Assembly (NCBI GenBank): GCA_000697665.1
Contig: KL197771.1
Span: 25,980-89,979, forward strand
DNA length: 64,000 nucleotides
Direction: 5' to 3'
DNA from: Jaapia argillacea MUCL 33604
Taxonomy: Eukaryota > Basidiomycota > Agaricomycetes > Jaapiales > Jaapiaceae
The notes beneath the pieces were generated by a model. It was not told where the DNA came from and searched no databases. It was given only the letters and a program-made list of their open reading frames with translations. Shown here in pieces: positions 21,216 through 34,033 of this stretch. Position numbers and translations under genes: made by a program. The number at the start of each line of letters is the position of its first letter. Position 1 is the stretch's first letter.

Positions 21216-24200
21216 ATTGGGTCGGAGTTGGGGGGTCGGAGGTGGCACGTGAAGAGTACAGTGGAATCCAGTAGTGTGGGGACACTGAGAGGGTGGAAAT
21301 GAAGATAGTAAGGGGCTGCGGATGTAGAAAGGAGTAGCGACGGCGAGTGACTCGCCGATGTTGGTTCCAGAATGGAGGGTAAATGGATGGGGGACGGAAG
21401 AGAAATCGGCTGAGATTGACACTATTTATAGTCGTCTCTTACATACTGGCAGCCAATCGAATGGGATGTTCCCGGAAAGTGGCAGGATGCATGGGGTCAG
21501 GGTCGTCTGTGTCGTCAACGGCCGACATCGAAACATTTCCAGTGGAGTATGCTTCCCGTCTCTAATGACTCTACTTCCAGGGCCTCCGCACGATTTCTGA
21601 GTGAGAAGCCGAGGTAAAATAAAAATTTCAGGTGTAATGGAGGTCGCCGTGTCTCAACGCTACCATGAAGAGTCCTTCCATTCACTGACCCATCTCCGGT
21701 TTAATTGGGCGGAATCGAAAATCGCAGATCGTCCCATTTCAACAGGAAGGAAAGCGAGCGTCGTTGCTTCAGCGGCAACATGTCATTGTACACTCAGAGT
21801 TGTCTTCGCGGGTGGACGGCGAGGCAGTTACAATCTGACAGAGATGCGACGGAAGCGCGGAAAGACAGTATGTGTTGTCAGGGGCAACGACGGCGTGATT
21901 TCTGAGCAAGGAGAAAGAAGCAGAGACTGTGCACGAACTAACTCTGCGGGGTGGCTGACCCTGCCCACAACGCCAGCGAATTAAAATTGTGCAATTACAT
22001 TGCTAATGCCTTTCCCTGGAGCCTTGCTCAGTAATGCGAAATTGACACTGAGCCTCACATCCGACGAATTGCCCACCCGCGGCGACAAACAGAACCGAAT
22101 TATCGGATGGCTTGCACAACAGGCGATATTGTGACTCAGACCGTGTCGCGCGACAACAGTTCCATCAATTCAATCATTGGATGGCCCATCGCTAAGACGG
22201 GCGCGTGCCTTGTTTTCCCTGAAACCTTGTTCAGTTATGCGAGGTTGCGACTCGGACTGCGCCGTTCCGTCAGGTCCAATAAATCGCCCGATCACGGCCA
22301 TAAACAGCTGCAGCTCCATGCGGGTCGATCGTGGGGTCGTAGAAAACACTAAGACGCTGAGAACTTATTTCCTGCCCTTAGTGTGACACGGGCTGTGCAA
22401 CAGAAGCCTTCGGCGCTAACGCTCGGGTTTCCTAGTCTCATAACTACTACCGTTTAATGAGTTGGCATCGAAACGACCTGCAAGATTGCTTACCTTTCCC
22501 TCAATCGCTGCGTCGTTCACGCACGACTCCGGCTTGACAATCTGCTGACTTCGGGCTCGGAATTGGAAGTGGTATTGGAGGGGCCATCGGCGACGGCAAT
22601 GAGGTATACCCTAGGCAACTTCGAGGGACGAAACGAACATCATTTGAATGGCTCGACGTGATGCAGGGTATCAGAGTTTACATGGGCGCTCCATTGAATG
22701 GTATAGTTCTTGGTGCGCATTTGTTGAGCAACACCTCTGACCGATTGCCGCCTGTTATGATCATCCTTTTCTTCCTACCTGCCTCACCATATGGTCCGAA
22801 TGGTACAGATACAGGGTTATGGTGTGTAAGTGGGAATCAGATGCCTCCTGGAGTTAAAACAAGGCTTCTCACTCCATTGTCTCATGTTTCCCCACTCCAT
22901 TGCCATCAGAAGAGCAGTGTCAAGATTTCAGACAGATCGGAGGGCACAGTATGAATTGGCAAACACGTTGCATAGCTAGATACATGAATACAACTGCCCG
23001 TCCCAGATTCCCTGCCTCGGGCAGGATGGTACTCCTAACGAACCACCTAACGCAAAGAAATATCAGCCATGTTAGAACATTTAGTAAATGACGGAGGGAG
23101 TAAGTGACACAGCCGGGCAACGTATAGCAGTGGCTGGTGTTGTTGTACAAGGGCGGTGAGGAGATGGACAATCGGATGGACAATCGTATCGATTGCATAC
23201 GGTGAGTTAGCTAATGAAAAGCGGTCACAAAGCATCAGCACCGTTACCTGGCATGAAGCGGCGGATGGTGACCTATGTTGATACGAGATCCAAGTTGTTG
23301 TCGGTTCGTAATCGGCAACGTATGCCCGTGAGGAAGTTGGACGGTCGCAAAAAGCCCAAAGCTGAGCGGAGCGTCATTGAAGTTGACGGAGTAATGCCCT
23401 GTAAGGAGTTGAACTCCTCAGAGGGTGAGTGAAGATTGCAAAGCCCAAAGTGGTTCAACGCTGTGCTGCTACGGAAGGAACCGGCGGGCCTGGAGTGTGA
23501 CGTCACTTGCAACACTGTGCCTTGGGAGAATGTTGAGATGCTGGGATGATGCCCTTTGCCTTCCTCGGCCAGTTGTCATCGGTCTTACGTCATTCAGTCG
23601 GGCTTACGCCAAGCACTCGGCCACTTATTTCCGAAATATTTTTGCCATCCTTCGACGGAATCTTAAGCAGTCTTTTCTGCATTCAGATTCATGTACAAGC
23701 ACCAAGAGGATGATTTTTAAGTGAGATGAAAAAAGGCTACGAATATTTTTGCCAGAGGAGTCACAAAATGTGCTGTGACCGTGTACTCCGCCAAGCGTCA
23801 CACCTGGAGGATATGGAGGTGCTGTTTGGGCTCGTAGGCATCATAGTGAAGCAGTGGACATTGTACAGGAACAATTAAGACATGTTTAGAAGGTGGGGCT
23901 GTGAACTGAGAAGGCAAAATCACGGGAGGAGGGGTTCAAGGAGGGGTTATGGCAGAATAAGGGATGCCATAGAGCGAGAAGCTATCCAAACAGGACTAGA
24001 AGATATTGTCGTGGTCCCAGGATGCGGTAGAATATGCTGAGAGGTGATCTGAAGGGACCGGAGGACGAGAGCCAGAGGTCTGCTTTCGTGAATGGGGGTG
24101 GAGCAGAGAATATTAATTTAATGGTGGCCTCATCACGATAGGCTTCCCAAGTATCAACAGTATATGGAAAAAATCTGAAAGGATGGCTGTCAGATACTCA

Positions 24201-25022
24201 AAGATAATAGATGAATTCATGGTAAAGAAAAGGTCACTCCCACCCAACCTCGGCCCGTCTCCACCCCCCTCTCACAGGATACTGGGATCGTTGTGAGGAC
24301 TTCTAGTCCATCGGTGCATTTTGACTGAGGATGGTTAAACTACATCGCCCATACGACTCGTCGGCACTACGGTGCCATATACCTGTTGATTATCACCATC
24401 GAGCCACCAGACACGAGTACCATTCTGCATAGAGTTGTGAACGGTGATGGCAGGTGGTGCCGATCATTACTCACCAAAAACAACATGCGTACGTCGACAG
24501 CCGTCGGTGCTAGCGTGGGTATTTGATAAACGATTGGCGCTGGCGCAACAATCGGAGGTGGTGGGACAGGTGAATTAACCACTAGACGGAGCATGAGATC
24601 CTGGGCACAATAGTCTAATGCAAGCTCACCACTTGTCGGTCACATCGGTCGCGTCCCCTGTAAAACATTAAATCCGAGGGGTTCACTCAATCCCATCGTC
24701 CACAGCATCTAGCTTTCCGTCACATACATTAACTGCCACCACAAATCGCGATTGTGAACCCAACTAGATACGCACCATTTTCTTGCCTGTACTTCATAGA
24801 TATCCGCGTCAGACTGCCTGATATACGAACAAAGTTACTTGTGTGGTCGTATCCATACTCCATAAGTGCTCAGTTACGACTCATCACCATTATAAAAGGG
24901 ACGCTTAGATATCGCCAGTCACGGCGTATCTCCTCACATTGAAAAGCCGAACATCTCACCAACCACCCTCGAACCACTCTCTCCAAAACCCCCAAATTCC
25001 CCACACAAAGTTTTCACCAAAG
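21216..25022. other. Long gene-poor interval
   Basis: No supported coding gene. Positions 21995-22130 and 22200-22335 look like a diverged tandem duplication: 'tgcctttccctggagccttg' with 'ctcagtaatgcgaaattg' against 'tgccttgttttccctgaaac' with 'gttcagttatgcgaggttg'. A 72-residue basic frame at 23214-23432 and several others have no recognisable content. From about 24750 the region is probably the promoter of the JmjC gene. Confidence 0.4.
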
Positions 25023-28000
25023 ATGAAACTTGAAGGCCCAACCGATGGCTTCTCAGCCTGAGCAGTCAAAAACCTATGCCGTTTGAAGGAAGGTCCTGAA
25101 GTCCATCAAGTTCCGGAATCTATAGTCAAGTGGCTTCGAAGTCTACAATAGGAAATTGAACTCTAACACATAGACTTCGCGCGAAATTCAACTTGAGCGG
25201 AGCATCAACGGTCAGCGCCTTCCTACGCCCGAGCTGCTACTACAGCCACAGTATGGAGGTACGATTTCGTCATACGTTTGAGGCATTTAATGAGGTTCTT
25301 ACAACTTCCGCGCCGACGTGTCTCCGCATCCCAACACTCAAGCGCTACGCTCAGATTTATACTTGCACCTCCTTGAAATCTCGGATCAAAAAGACCTACA
25401 GAATCACTAAAGTGGATTCGTGCCTCAGATGTGAGAGCAAATCCAAGCTCCAGGACGATGCTTGTCGATTCAAGGGTGAGTACGTTGTATTATAGAGCGA
25501 TCTTGCCTGAAAGTTGGTTCCACCAGACTTTCGCACTTTGTTGATTGAGGGCTCCGAGATAGTTGGAGTCGAATTTAATGAACAAAAACGTTCAGTCGAA
25601 GCACAATATCCTTCGATGTTTAATCGGAAACACGATAGACAACTTCTGGTTCAGAAACAAGTAGGTTCTCAGCTGTGATACTTGATACTCCAGGTTTGAC
25701 TTTATTAGATACGTCTGGCTCGATATCTTCTCCCCATATTGAAGAAAGAACATGCGCATGGGCTGCACCGCCTGGTCATCCGACGGAATAGGGAGCTTAA
25801 ATTTCGAGTGTCATGTGGTGAGTCCCATGCCAGGTATTCTCAACAGATGCTGACAGTGTCCAGATCGATGCGCTACGACCATCTTCTCAAGCGGCTGGAT
25901 GTGCAAAATTTGTGGTTTTGAGATCTGTCCGGACTGCTTTCTTGTGGGTGAATAATTCGCTATCTTCCGTCCAATTTTCTGACTAGCCACAAGTCTCGTA
26001 AACATGGCCACGGTTGTGGTGATGACCAGACGTTCTTGCCAGTCACTCGTTTCCACCAAAACGAACTCTGGGATATCATTACACGCATGGAGGTGGTTGT
26101 GCAAGAGAATGAGAACACTTTCGTGTCCCTCACAAGATATGAGCCGGCAAGTTTTCATCCAGACGTAACGACCGAAAGGAACTGCGCATTACAGACCCCT
26201 TTATTCTCTATCGAGGACCTATGCTTGCAGAATTTTCAGGATTTGTGGGCCTCTGGTACACCTCTCATCGTAACGGGGTTAGATCGCCAATTCCAACTCC
26301 CCTGGTCCCCACAATATTTTATTGACCACTTTGGCTCACAAGTATGTGAGATTGTGGATTGTGGGACGGATGAAACACAACGATCTACCGTTAAGGAATT
26401 TTTCCTTGGATTTTCGAAGGACCCTGACTCCGTTGTTGATTGTATGAAATTGAAGGTACTCCACAAACTCTCGGAGCCAACTCTGTCTGATACCTCCCAG
26501 GATTGGCCTCCTTCTGCCACATTCCAGACAACGTTTCCGTCTCTCCACGAGGACTTCATTCGCGCGGTCCCTTTCGCTGATTATACCCGTCCCGATGGAT
26601 GCCATAATCTGGCCGCGCATTTCCCGCTCAACGCTCTTCGTTCGGATCTAGGTATTATTTTTAGTTATTCTGGAGATCTCGCAATTCAGACGTTGTATAG
26701 GTCCGAAAATGTATAATGCCTACGCTGATAAGACGCGACAGGGCACCACCGTGTTGCACCTAGATGCGGCCGATGCGATCAATATTCTGCTCTACGCTAC
26801 TCCATTTGCGAACGGGCTGCCAGGTGGGGCGTTATGGCATATTTTTGCGGCAAGAGATACCCCAGCCCTTAGATGTTATTTGAGAGAAAGTACTGGGCAC
26901 GAAGACGTGGGGGATCCGATCCATAGTCAGAGTCTCTATCTGACTTTGGATATGCTTGAGGAGCTGTACAATCGACATCACATCCGCCCTTACACAATTC
27001 ATCAGAGAGTGGGGGATACAATATTTATCCCAGCTGGATGTGCTCATCAGGTGCGTCCGTTGGATCCCGGCTCATTTGATCAGATACTAAACTGTCGGCC
27101 GAGCAGGTGAGCAACGAGACACATTGCGTCAAAATTGCATGTGATTTCGTGAGCACCGAGAATATCGAAGTTTGCCAACGCCTCACCAACGAATTCAGTG
27201 CCGAGAACGTGGTCAGCGAAACCCCTTGGAAGGACGATATCCTGCAATTAAACCTTGTGCTCTACATGCTTGGATTTCTGTGTGCAACCTTCTCGATGAG
27301 TTGCCAATTTATGAAGACCGGAGTCCAATACCATCTCAGGCTGCTCATGATTCCCCCATAGCCTCCGACATTACACGATTGCCTGACTCCTCCCCTTCTA
27401 TATGCCCCATTGATACGGATCAAACTGAGACACCACCAAATGAATCTATAGAGACTGTTTTGGGAGTCGCTACTAGTAGTGAGGTTCGTTGCTGATTGCC
27501 TGTCGATACCCCGTGTTGATTTTGAGTAGGATCCGGCTGATCAGGAACGCAAGGCGTCTGGATCAGACATGGACATTAGCGATGGCGAAGACGATCCTCG
27601 TCACTTCCAGGCGGTCCAACCGGTAAGTGGACAATATCCCTATCTCAGAAATGCTCGATTCATCTGCTACTAGCCACACCTATTGCCCGATGGGAGGTCC
27701 ACGGTGCTTCCCGAAAGCGTACATCAGCCAGTGGCATCGCATAGAGGGAGGACTAAACGCAGAAATCGAGCAAGGCAAACTTTGCCTTTCCAGAATCCAG
27801 TTGCTGAATCGGGTCGCTCATTTACCTGCCCGCTCTGCCCTTCGCTGAAGCCATTCTATCATGATGGTTTACTCGGTCATCTGAAGTACGTTTATCTTTT
27901 CCAAAGAAGGTCCCCTACTCATGGTATTCGACTTCAGACATAAACACGGTCTGACCTTGGACTCAATTCAGATAGATTATCTTAGGTCTTGTCTCCCTGG

Positions 28001-28067
28001 TCAATTTTCAGATGCGGTGCTCGAGATTGCTCGACCCAGAGGTGCTCGGGATGTTCCCTTCAGATAA
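25023..28067 (+). CDS. JmjC-domain histone demethylase, KDM3-like, with N-terminal zinc fingers and C-terminal C2H2 finger
   Basis: JmjC proteins use Fe(II) and 2-oxoglutarate to demethylate histone lysines; the KDM3 branch acts on H3K9. In order: a Cys finger 'SCLRCESKSK' (25430), a helical 'LLPILKKEHAHGLHRLV' (25724), a finger with 'WMCKICGFEICPDC' (25893), and a cupin region from 'TPLIVTGLDRQFQLPWSPQY' (26259). The Fe-binding 'TVLHLDAADAINILLYA' (26748) supplies His and Asp, and 'GDTIFIPAGCAHQ' (27012) the second His, so the metal triad is present. The conserved 'CVKIACDFVSTENIEVC' follows an intron (27125). Later exons carry a disordered stretch and a C2H2 finger ('CPLC', 'HLKHKHG') to the stop at 28065. 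About ten introns are inferred. The extreme N-terminal frame from 25023 contains stops at about 25059 and 25150, so the 5' end is either mis-modelled or decaying. Confidence 0.75.
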
Positions 28068-28342
28068 TATTTGTTGTTGTCCTATATACACTTTCTGTCC
28101 TTGGGTCGGGTAACTACATTTGAGATGGTTTCAATTGTTGTCCCAGCCATCCCCTTATTCTTCCAAAGAATCAAAGTTGTTTTGTGACTCGAGAAAGTCG
28201 TGAAAATACGTGTGGACGGAACCGAGACAAGCATGATATAGACGACGACGATTATTATCGTTCTGGAGCACATTTTATAATACACCGCCGCCTTTGATCC
28301 ATCATTTCGAACGACGCACTGCAAAGTGATATCAAGGTCACG

Positions 28343-28920
28343 ATCATCCTTCATGTTGGGCGAACGGGTAGCCGCTGATTTTTATCGTTGGCGGAGACGG
28401 TGATGGCGCCGGGGGTGAAGAAGACCGTTCGCCTTGAGAATGAAAGTGAGAAATTGGGGTCAGATGGAGGGTCAAGAGTGGCGCTGAGGGGTGATGGATA
28501 CTGACTCCAATGCGTTGATCTGGTATGAGGGGCTCTCGAGAAGGAGAGGGGTTTAGGAATGCAATTAAAGCCCCTGTCAAACGAACGTAGGAACGCGTGG
28601 ATGTCTACGAAATTACGACGAGCCTTTAGGAGATGTGGAGCTGTGAGTATAGAAAGGGATAGAAACAGATGTAAGTACTTGGGAATAGGATATCTGCGTC
28701 GATTGGCGCCTTGGGAGGATCACTGTACCTTGACAAGCCATGGGTTGGTGACGACTGCGTTAAAGTGGATGGTATCCCAAGAAGGTTCTCTCAAGGCGAT
28801 ACACGAATAATCAAACATACAGATATCTTCCCAGATTAACTTACCAAGTACGTCAGCATGTGCCATCCTACAGTCACAAACAGGGGTGGTGGAGAAACTC
28901 ACAATCAATCTTCTCTTCCT
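28343..28920 (-). other. Possible minus-strand gene remnant
   Basis: Two pieces look weakly coding on the minus strand: 'LREPSWDTIHFNAV' (about 28780) and, past a plausible intron, 'ARRNFVDIHAFLRSF' (28600) leading to a Pro/Ser-rich tail ending at 28353. The first faintly recalls the last loop of STE3-type pheromone receptors, but no transmembrane helices are seen and I do not claim the family. Confidence 0.2.
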
Positions 28921-29239
28921 TGTAAACCTAATCCTCTGGGTGGTGTTGATTCGTGAACATTATCGTCGGTCGACGTTTAAAGGGCTGGGTTTGTTTGGCG
29001 ATTCCGAGTGGGACATGCGATACGTTGCGGTGAGACGATCCACTACGAACTAACCTCGAAAAAAGTCAATAAATATACAAGGTGGGAGGGCCAAAAGCTC
29101 ACCTCTGTCCACTCTGAGCTCACTCCATCGGACTGTCCTTTTCCCAAGGAACTGGCTTCAAATTCGTTGGAAGAAGTAACACCGATTACCCAGCAAATTC
29201 TGCCGGACAGAGAAAGCTGGTTAGCAGACGACGGACATG

Positions 29240-30300
29240 AGGTGAGATAAAGTAAAGAAAGGGTTGTCATCATTATCAGAACAGCTGGCCTCACCTCCTT
29301 GTGGCGATACCACACGGACGTTACGCTCAAGCAGGTAATTGAGAGCACGCACTGAAGATAGAGGAAATTGAGAGAGGAACCCTTCCATGAAGCTAAAAGT
29401 CCAAAGAAAAAAGGTTGGTCATGATGTCACGACAGACGGCCTCACCCCGCGGCTATGCCATACGGACGCTACGCTCGGAAAGTAGCTCATACCTTACAGG
29501 CGACACGACCACACGGGCAATGTCTGTAGTCTAAACTACTTTATGGTCCCGAACGCGGCCAATAGTTCACATCGAGCACGGTGATGATGATTTTGGACAC
29601 TCTGCCTCGAAAAAATCTTGGTCATCATGTCGGAACACATGGCCTCACGTCCCTGTGGCTATGCCATACGGACGTTACGCTCTAAGGGAGGAACACGCAC
29701 TGAAGGTAGACAAAAATGAAAAAGGAAGACCAGAGTTGATTTATGAAACTGGAAGTTCGAAGGAAAAAAAGTGGCCTCACGTCCCTACGGCTGTGCCATA
29801 CGGACGCTACGCTCAGAAGGTAGCTCATACCTGGCAGACGACATAACTAGATAGGGAACGCCTGCAGTCCAAACTGCCCAATGGTCCTGAACGACGCGAT
29901 GATGACCTCGGACTGTCTGCCTCAAAATGTTGGTCATAATGTCGGAACGGAGGGCCTCACGTCCCTATGGCCATGCCATACGGACGTTACGCTCAAAGTG
30001 AGGAACACGCACTGAAGGTAGAACAAATTGGAAAAAAAGTACCCTAGAGCTGATTCATGAAGCTGGAAGCCGGAAACAAAAAAAGCGGCCTCACGTCCCT
30101 GCGGCTGTGCCATACGGACGTTACGCTCAAAAAGTAGCTCATACCTTGCAGACGACACAACTAGATAGGCAATACTCCAGGCCAAACTACCTGACGGTCG
30201 GACGTCCTGAACATCGCCGTTCACATCGAGCGTGTCGATGCCGACCTAGGTCACATCCGTATAACTATGCCATATGGACACCATGGTCACAAACTAGCCA
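29240..30300 (+). repeat. Alternating tandem repeat, about three copies of a 310-355 bp two-part unit
   Basis: The box 'ggcctcac' followed by a short spacer and 'gccatacggacgttacgctc' occurs at 29287, 29438, 29641, 29773, 29953 and 30087, with a worn seventh at about 30242. Odd boxes are followed by 'gaacacgcactgaaggtaga', even boxes by 'gtagctcatacc' and 'gcagacgacacaactagata'. The spacing of like boxes is 354 and 312 (odd) and 335 and 314 (even). The unit is therefore an A-B pair amplified in tandem. Short frames within it are by-products. Confidence 0.8.
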
Positions 30301-30874
30301 GGCTGCCAAGCATGGTGACTTGGATATCCTCAGATGTTGGAGGAGATCGCGCTGAGATGCAGGTAGGATGTAGGATGGGGGTTGTGGGATGTGGGGATGT
30401 GGAAGAGTTGATCCGTCACGCGTGACCACTGTAACTTGTTGCCCTCCAGCGCGGCAGGCGCCCCTTACTGTCATCACCCGGTCCTTCGTACACCACGTGT
30501 CCTCTGTACACTCTTGTATCCGCCTTGCAGCCAGCTCTGCTTGGAATTTCAGCATCTAAATTTCTCCAACATTGTTCATATACATGTAAGGAACATATTT
30601 CACTAAGGAGCCAAGCCCACAGATGTTACTGCTGCTGGGGAATCGTGGTTGCAAGCAAGGGGCATTTTCGCAAATTGCCGGCCTGGTCCTCTATACACAC
30701 CATTTTCGTCTGTCACGAATCAATATTCCATTTTTTCCCCTCTTTGTTTTGTAGGATAGGTCTCCGTATATGCTACGGACGTTCTGTCTCCTCAGAATTT
30801 TATTAGAGTGATGTTGCCGCCCACGGGAGAGAAAATGAATTTGAGTGTACAGACGACCGGGTGATGACAGTATG

Positions 30875-32642
30875 ACTATGACGATTCGTTTGCACAAAAA
30901 TTAGTTACAGTACCGCGCCCCGCGTAATAAATCCCACGCGCGCTCTATGAACTCTGGCGCGCTGTTTCGGATACACCATAAATTCTTGAAGTCTCTATCC
31001 TCGGAGACACATCTGACCCTTTGGGAGGTCAATTTAGGCCGATAATCTGTCTCAAATTTGAAATAAATAAATGTTTTCTCATTCATAGGTATTTGTGAAC
31101 CGACGGCTTCTTTCGGCTCCTGAAATGGCAATTTCATGTCTACAGTCATCACGGGGTCCTTGATACGCTCAAAATAATATCGAGGTTTACAATCTCCGTT
31201 GATCTTCCTGAAATTTTTGACTATCTAAGACTATTGTACAGTATCTAAAGCTACTCAATGGAAGGTTTGAGGGTATGTGGTCGACTACTCGTTGAATGCG
31301 AGGCAACTCTCGGAGGAGGGTCATTTTGGGTCAATTCGGGTCCTTGAGACAGTCGGTCACAGTGACCGTGACATTGCCGTATTAGGCCAAATCTGAAATA
31401 ATCGCGACGCGAGTTTGAGACACGGCCATCTTATGGAACTAGTGTTGACGATGTCGGACACGACACAGAGCGTGTATCGACCTATTTTTTGCTTGATATC
31501 ATGCATACATCTTGTGGCAACAGAGGGACACCAAATTTACAGGAGATCAACCAATTTATTGCTCTCCAGAACGGCAAAAAATTCCAGTGTCTCAAAAATC
31601 TGAGTGCCTCCCGAAAGATAGCCCATTTTCTTATGCTCCAAGGGTAGTATTGGGACCAGAATTGGATGCATAGGTAGCTAGTAGATAGTTGTATCAACCT
31701 CCCATCACTTTATTTCCAGAAGACAGAACAAACCGCCTGCAAAACAGTCGAAACGTTGAGTGTCTCAAGGACCACGTGTGTCTCAAGGACCCCGTGATGA
31801 CTGTATCTTTGGAAGTTCAATTAACGGCCGAACCTTTCTCACGATCTAGCTTCTCGTTCGCCTCCAAGCCCAACGCTTGAACGTCAATGCTCATCCCTGC
31901 TTGTTTACCAACCTCTCATCAATCTCATCTCTTATCGTTCGACTATTTCCCCCTGGTTTTCCTGATATGACAGACACTCGTTCTCGTCGCCCTCCGGGAT
32001 TGGGTCCTGCACGGAGCATGTTCACTGAGATGGAGTCGAATTCGCAGGAGGAGCTTGAGACTTGCATTGGTATCACTCAACCAATCTGGTATGTCCCATT
32101 CTGTCCTGTCCTATCTCCTTTTGAGAGATGTTTATCTCCTGCTCGCCCATTCTCCCCACCGCTCACCCACCTCCTTCCCATCCATTCACCTATCCACCCA
32201 CCCATCCTTCTCCACCCCTTCCCCTCCCCATATTCCCCCTCCCTCCTCAGCCCCATCCTCCTCATGCTCATGCTCATCCCCCTCCTCCTCATGCCCATGC
32301 CCATCCTCCTCATGCCCATGCCCATCCTCCTCCCCATCCCATCCTCCCCTCATACATCACCCTCCCACTCCAACAATCTGTCTGTTAATTTCAATTATCA
32401 TATGTATTATTGTGCAATAGATATCATGCCACTCTCAATTTTAAGCTTATACAAGATCTATTCAAATTCAAGAGAGCACATCAGCCTGAATTGACTATCC
32501 AAGGGTCAGCCGTGACTCGGTTGACGAGACTTCAAAAATGTCTAGTGTATCGGAAATAGCGCAGTTGAGTTCATACAACGCGCGCGGGTTTTATTACGCG
32601 GGCCGCGGAAACTATTTTTTGTGCAAATGAACCGTCATACCT
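30875..32642. mobile_element. DNA element with about 120-bp terminal inverted repeats, no transposase
   Basis: The left end (30875-30997) and right end (32520-32642) are imperfect inverted copies. Shared blocks are 'tttgcacaaaaa', 'cccgcgtaataaa', 'gcgcg', 'tatgaactc', 'gatacac' and 'ttgaagtctc'. An inner inverted pair, 'caaggaccccgtgatgactg', lies at 31143-31166 (inverse) and 31781-31801. The body encodes no transposase. It holds a gene-like start at 31968 (MTDTRSRRPPGLGPARSMFT) with an intron-like donor, then a C-rich tract at 32130-32360. This looks like a captured 5' gene fragment in a non-autonomous element. The superfamily is not determined. Confidence 0.65.
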
Positions 32643-33915
32643 GTCCCGCTGAGAAGAAACCAGAGTGCGAAAAATGCCGATGTAACCGACCCGGTCCTCC
32701 TCAACACGTCAAAGAAGGCCCTCCAATCTTCTGCGAAAGGCTGATGGAAAGCATCGAGCCAATTCCTGTACTCCTGCTAACAAACCCGTCTAAGGCGCTT
32801 GCAAACCGATCCCAGGATGATGAGCTGATGGATTGATAAATTGACGGCGACCATGGCCAGAACTCTGGCCACAATATAGGATAGAGGATGTGTAGACTCC
32901 GGCATCCCGCGGATAGTTGAAATGATTCCTAAGGCAGAGGAAAACCGATGTAGAGTAAACAGAGGTCGCCCCGTTTAAAGATATACTCACCGTAGTCCTT
33001 CGGCAACGAGCAAGCAGTGGTGTATGCAGCTCCAGTCGCAAACCACAGCGAAATATATAGCAATACAATTCCCGAGACGCCGAGGTTCGAAGCGGTTTTC
33101 ACTACCGCCGACAACCAGGTCGCCCAGACTACTCCATGATGTCCACATCAAATGACTTGGAAAAGTTTCATCCTACATCAAACCCCGTTAGTCCTCAAGC
33201 CCGACTCAGATGGACACCAAACACCCAACTGATCGCAACAAGCTGAACCCGCCGCAACTACATCACCAGTCCCATACAGCGTGCCCCAGGAACTGAATCA
33301 ACTCCGGATCTAGTCTCCAAAGCCGTGTCACAAGAGAATCCCCGACTCCGATACGAAGTGAAGGAGAGGGTTTGGATACCTGCAAACGTCAGGCACATGG
33401 TTCGTTTCGTCCTCGTGGGAGAAATGACGTATCATTCACGGAACGTTCTTAGTTTCAAGTTGAGGCCTTGAGGGCTTGAACATCGCGTGGATGTGACATT
33501 CCCAATGCCTCAAGTAAATATGTAAGCACCGAGGTCAAGGGACAGAGAAGAGGAAAAGATAAGGCAACTCGAAGAACGAGAAATGCTGTAGAGTCGCCAT
33601 TGCACAGCGGTGTCTTGGTGGTGGACATTACTTACCCGGAGACTATCATACTATCACGCAGAGTGTCCTTAATATTTGTCTTGGTTCGAACATAAATCGG
33701 AGTCGGGGACTCTGGCATATTGTATAAAGGCCGGGGCAGAGAGTATTGTGACATTGGTACACAAGTAACTATCCACAACCATAGGTTGGCAGCCAGTCGT
33801 TCACGGCTACCACACAGGCAATCAGTGCCCAAACAGTTAGACAAAAAGAAAATTGTCGATTCACAATGTTTGGAGGATATTGGCAGGATGTTCGGAGGTA
33901 TGAAACTGAACATCT
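32640..33915 (-). pseudogene. Putative membrane-protein gene, cut by the adjacent inverted-repeat element
   Basis: Minus-strand exons read 'VWALIACVVAVNDWLP' (about 33835), 'VVKTASNLGVSGIVLLYISL' with 'WFATGAAYTTACSLPKDYG' (33110-32995), and after a GTGAGT intron 'IISTIRGMPESTHPLSYIVA' with 'RVLAMVAVNLSIHQLIILGS'. Past one in-frame stop at about 32789 the same frame continues 'EYRNWLDAFHQPFAEDWRAF' and 'SVTSAFFALWFLLSGTG', and runs into the right end of the element at 32642. Several hydrophobic segments suggest a multi-pass membrane protein of a type common in basidiomycetes. The family is unrecognised. The stop and the element make it a likely pseudogene. Confidence 0.4.
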
Positions 33916-34033
33916 CAAGCTGTGCAAAGAACTGAAGCCAGTTTGAAATATCTGTGGCCTGTACGTAGCTTCAGTGATATACGTGACAGCATGAGCAATA
34001 TTTCACAAAACCTCCGAACCCATCTGTACAATC

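Noticed and set aside
21601-21984. A 127-residue plus-strand gene
   Set aside because: No recognisable domain, no intron signals that extend it, and arginine-rich random composition.
28343-28920. STE3-type pheromone receptor
   Set aside because: One short motif is faintly similar, but no membrane helices or other conserved blocks were found.
29240-30300. CRISPR-like array
   Set aside because: Units are long and alternate in two types, spacers are not uniform, and the organism is a fungus.
31877-32494. A 205-residue plus-strand protein
   Set aside because: Only the first 40 residues look gene-like. The rest reads through the C-rich tract, so I treat it as a captured 5' fragment.
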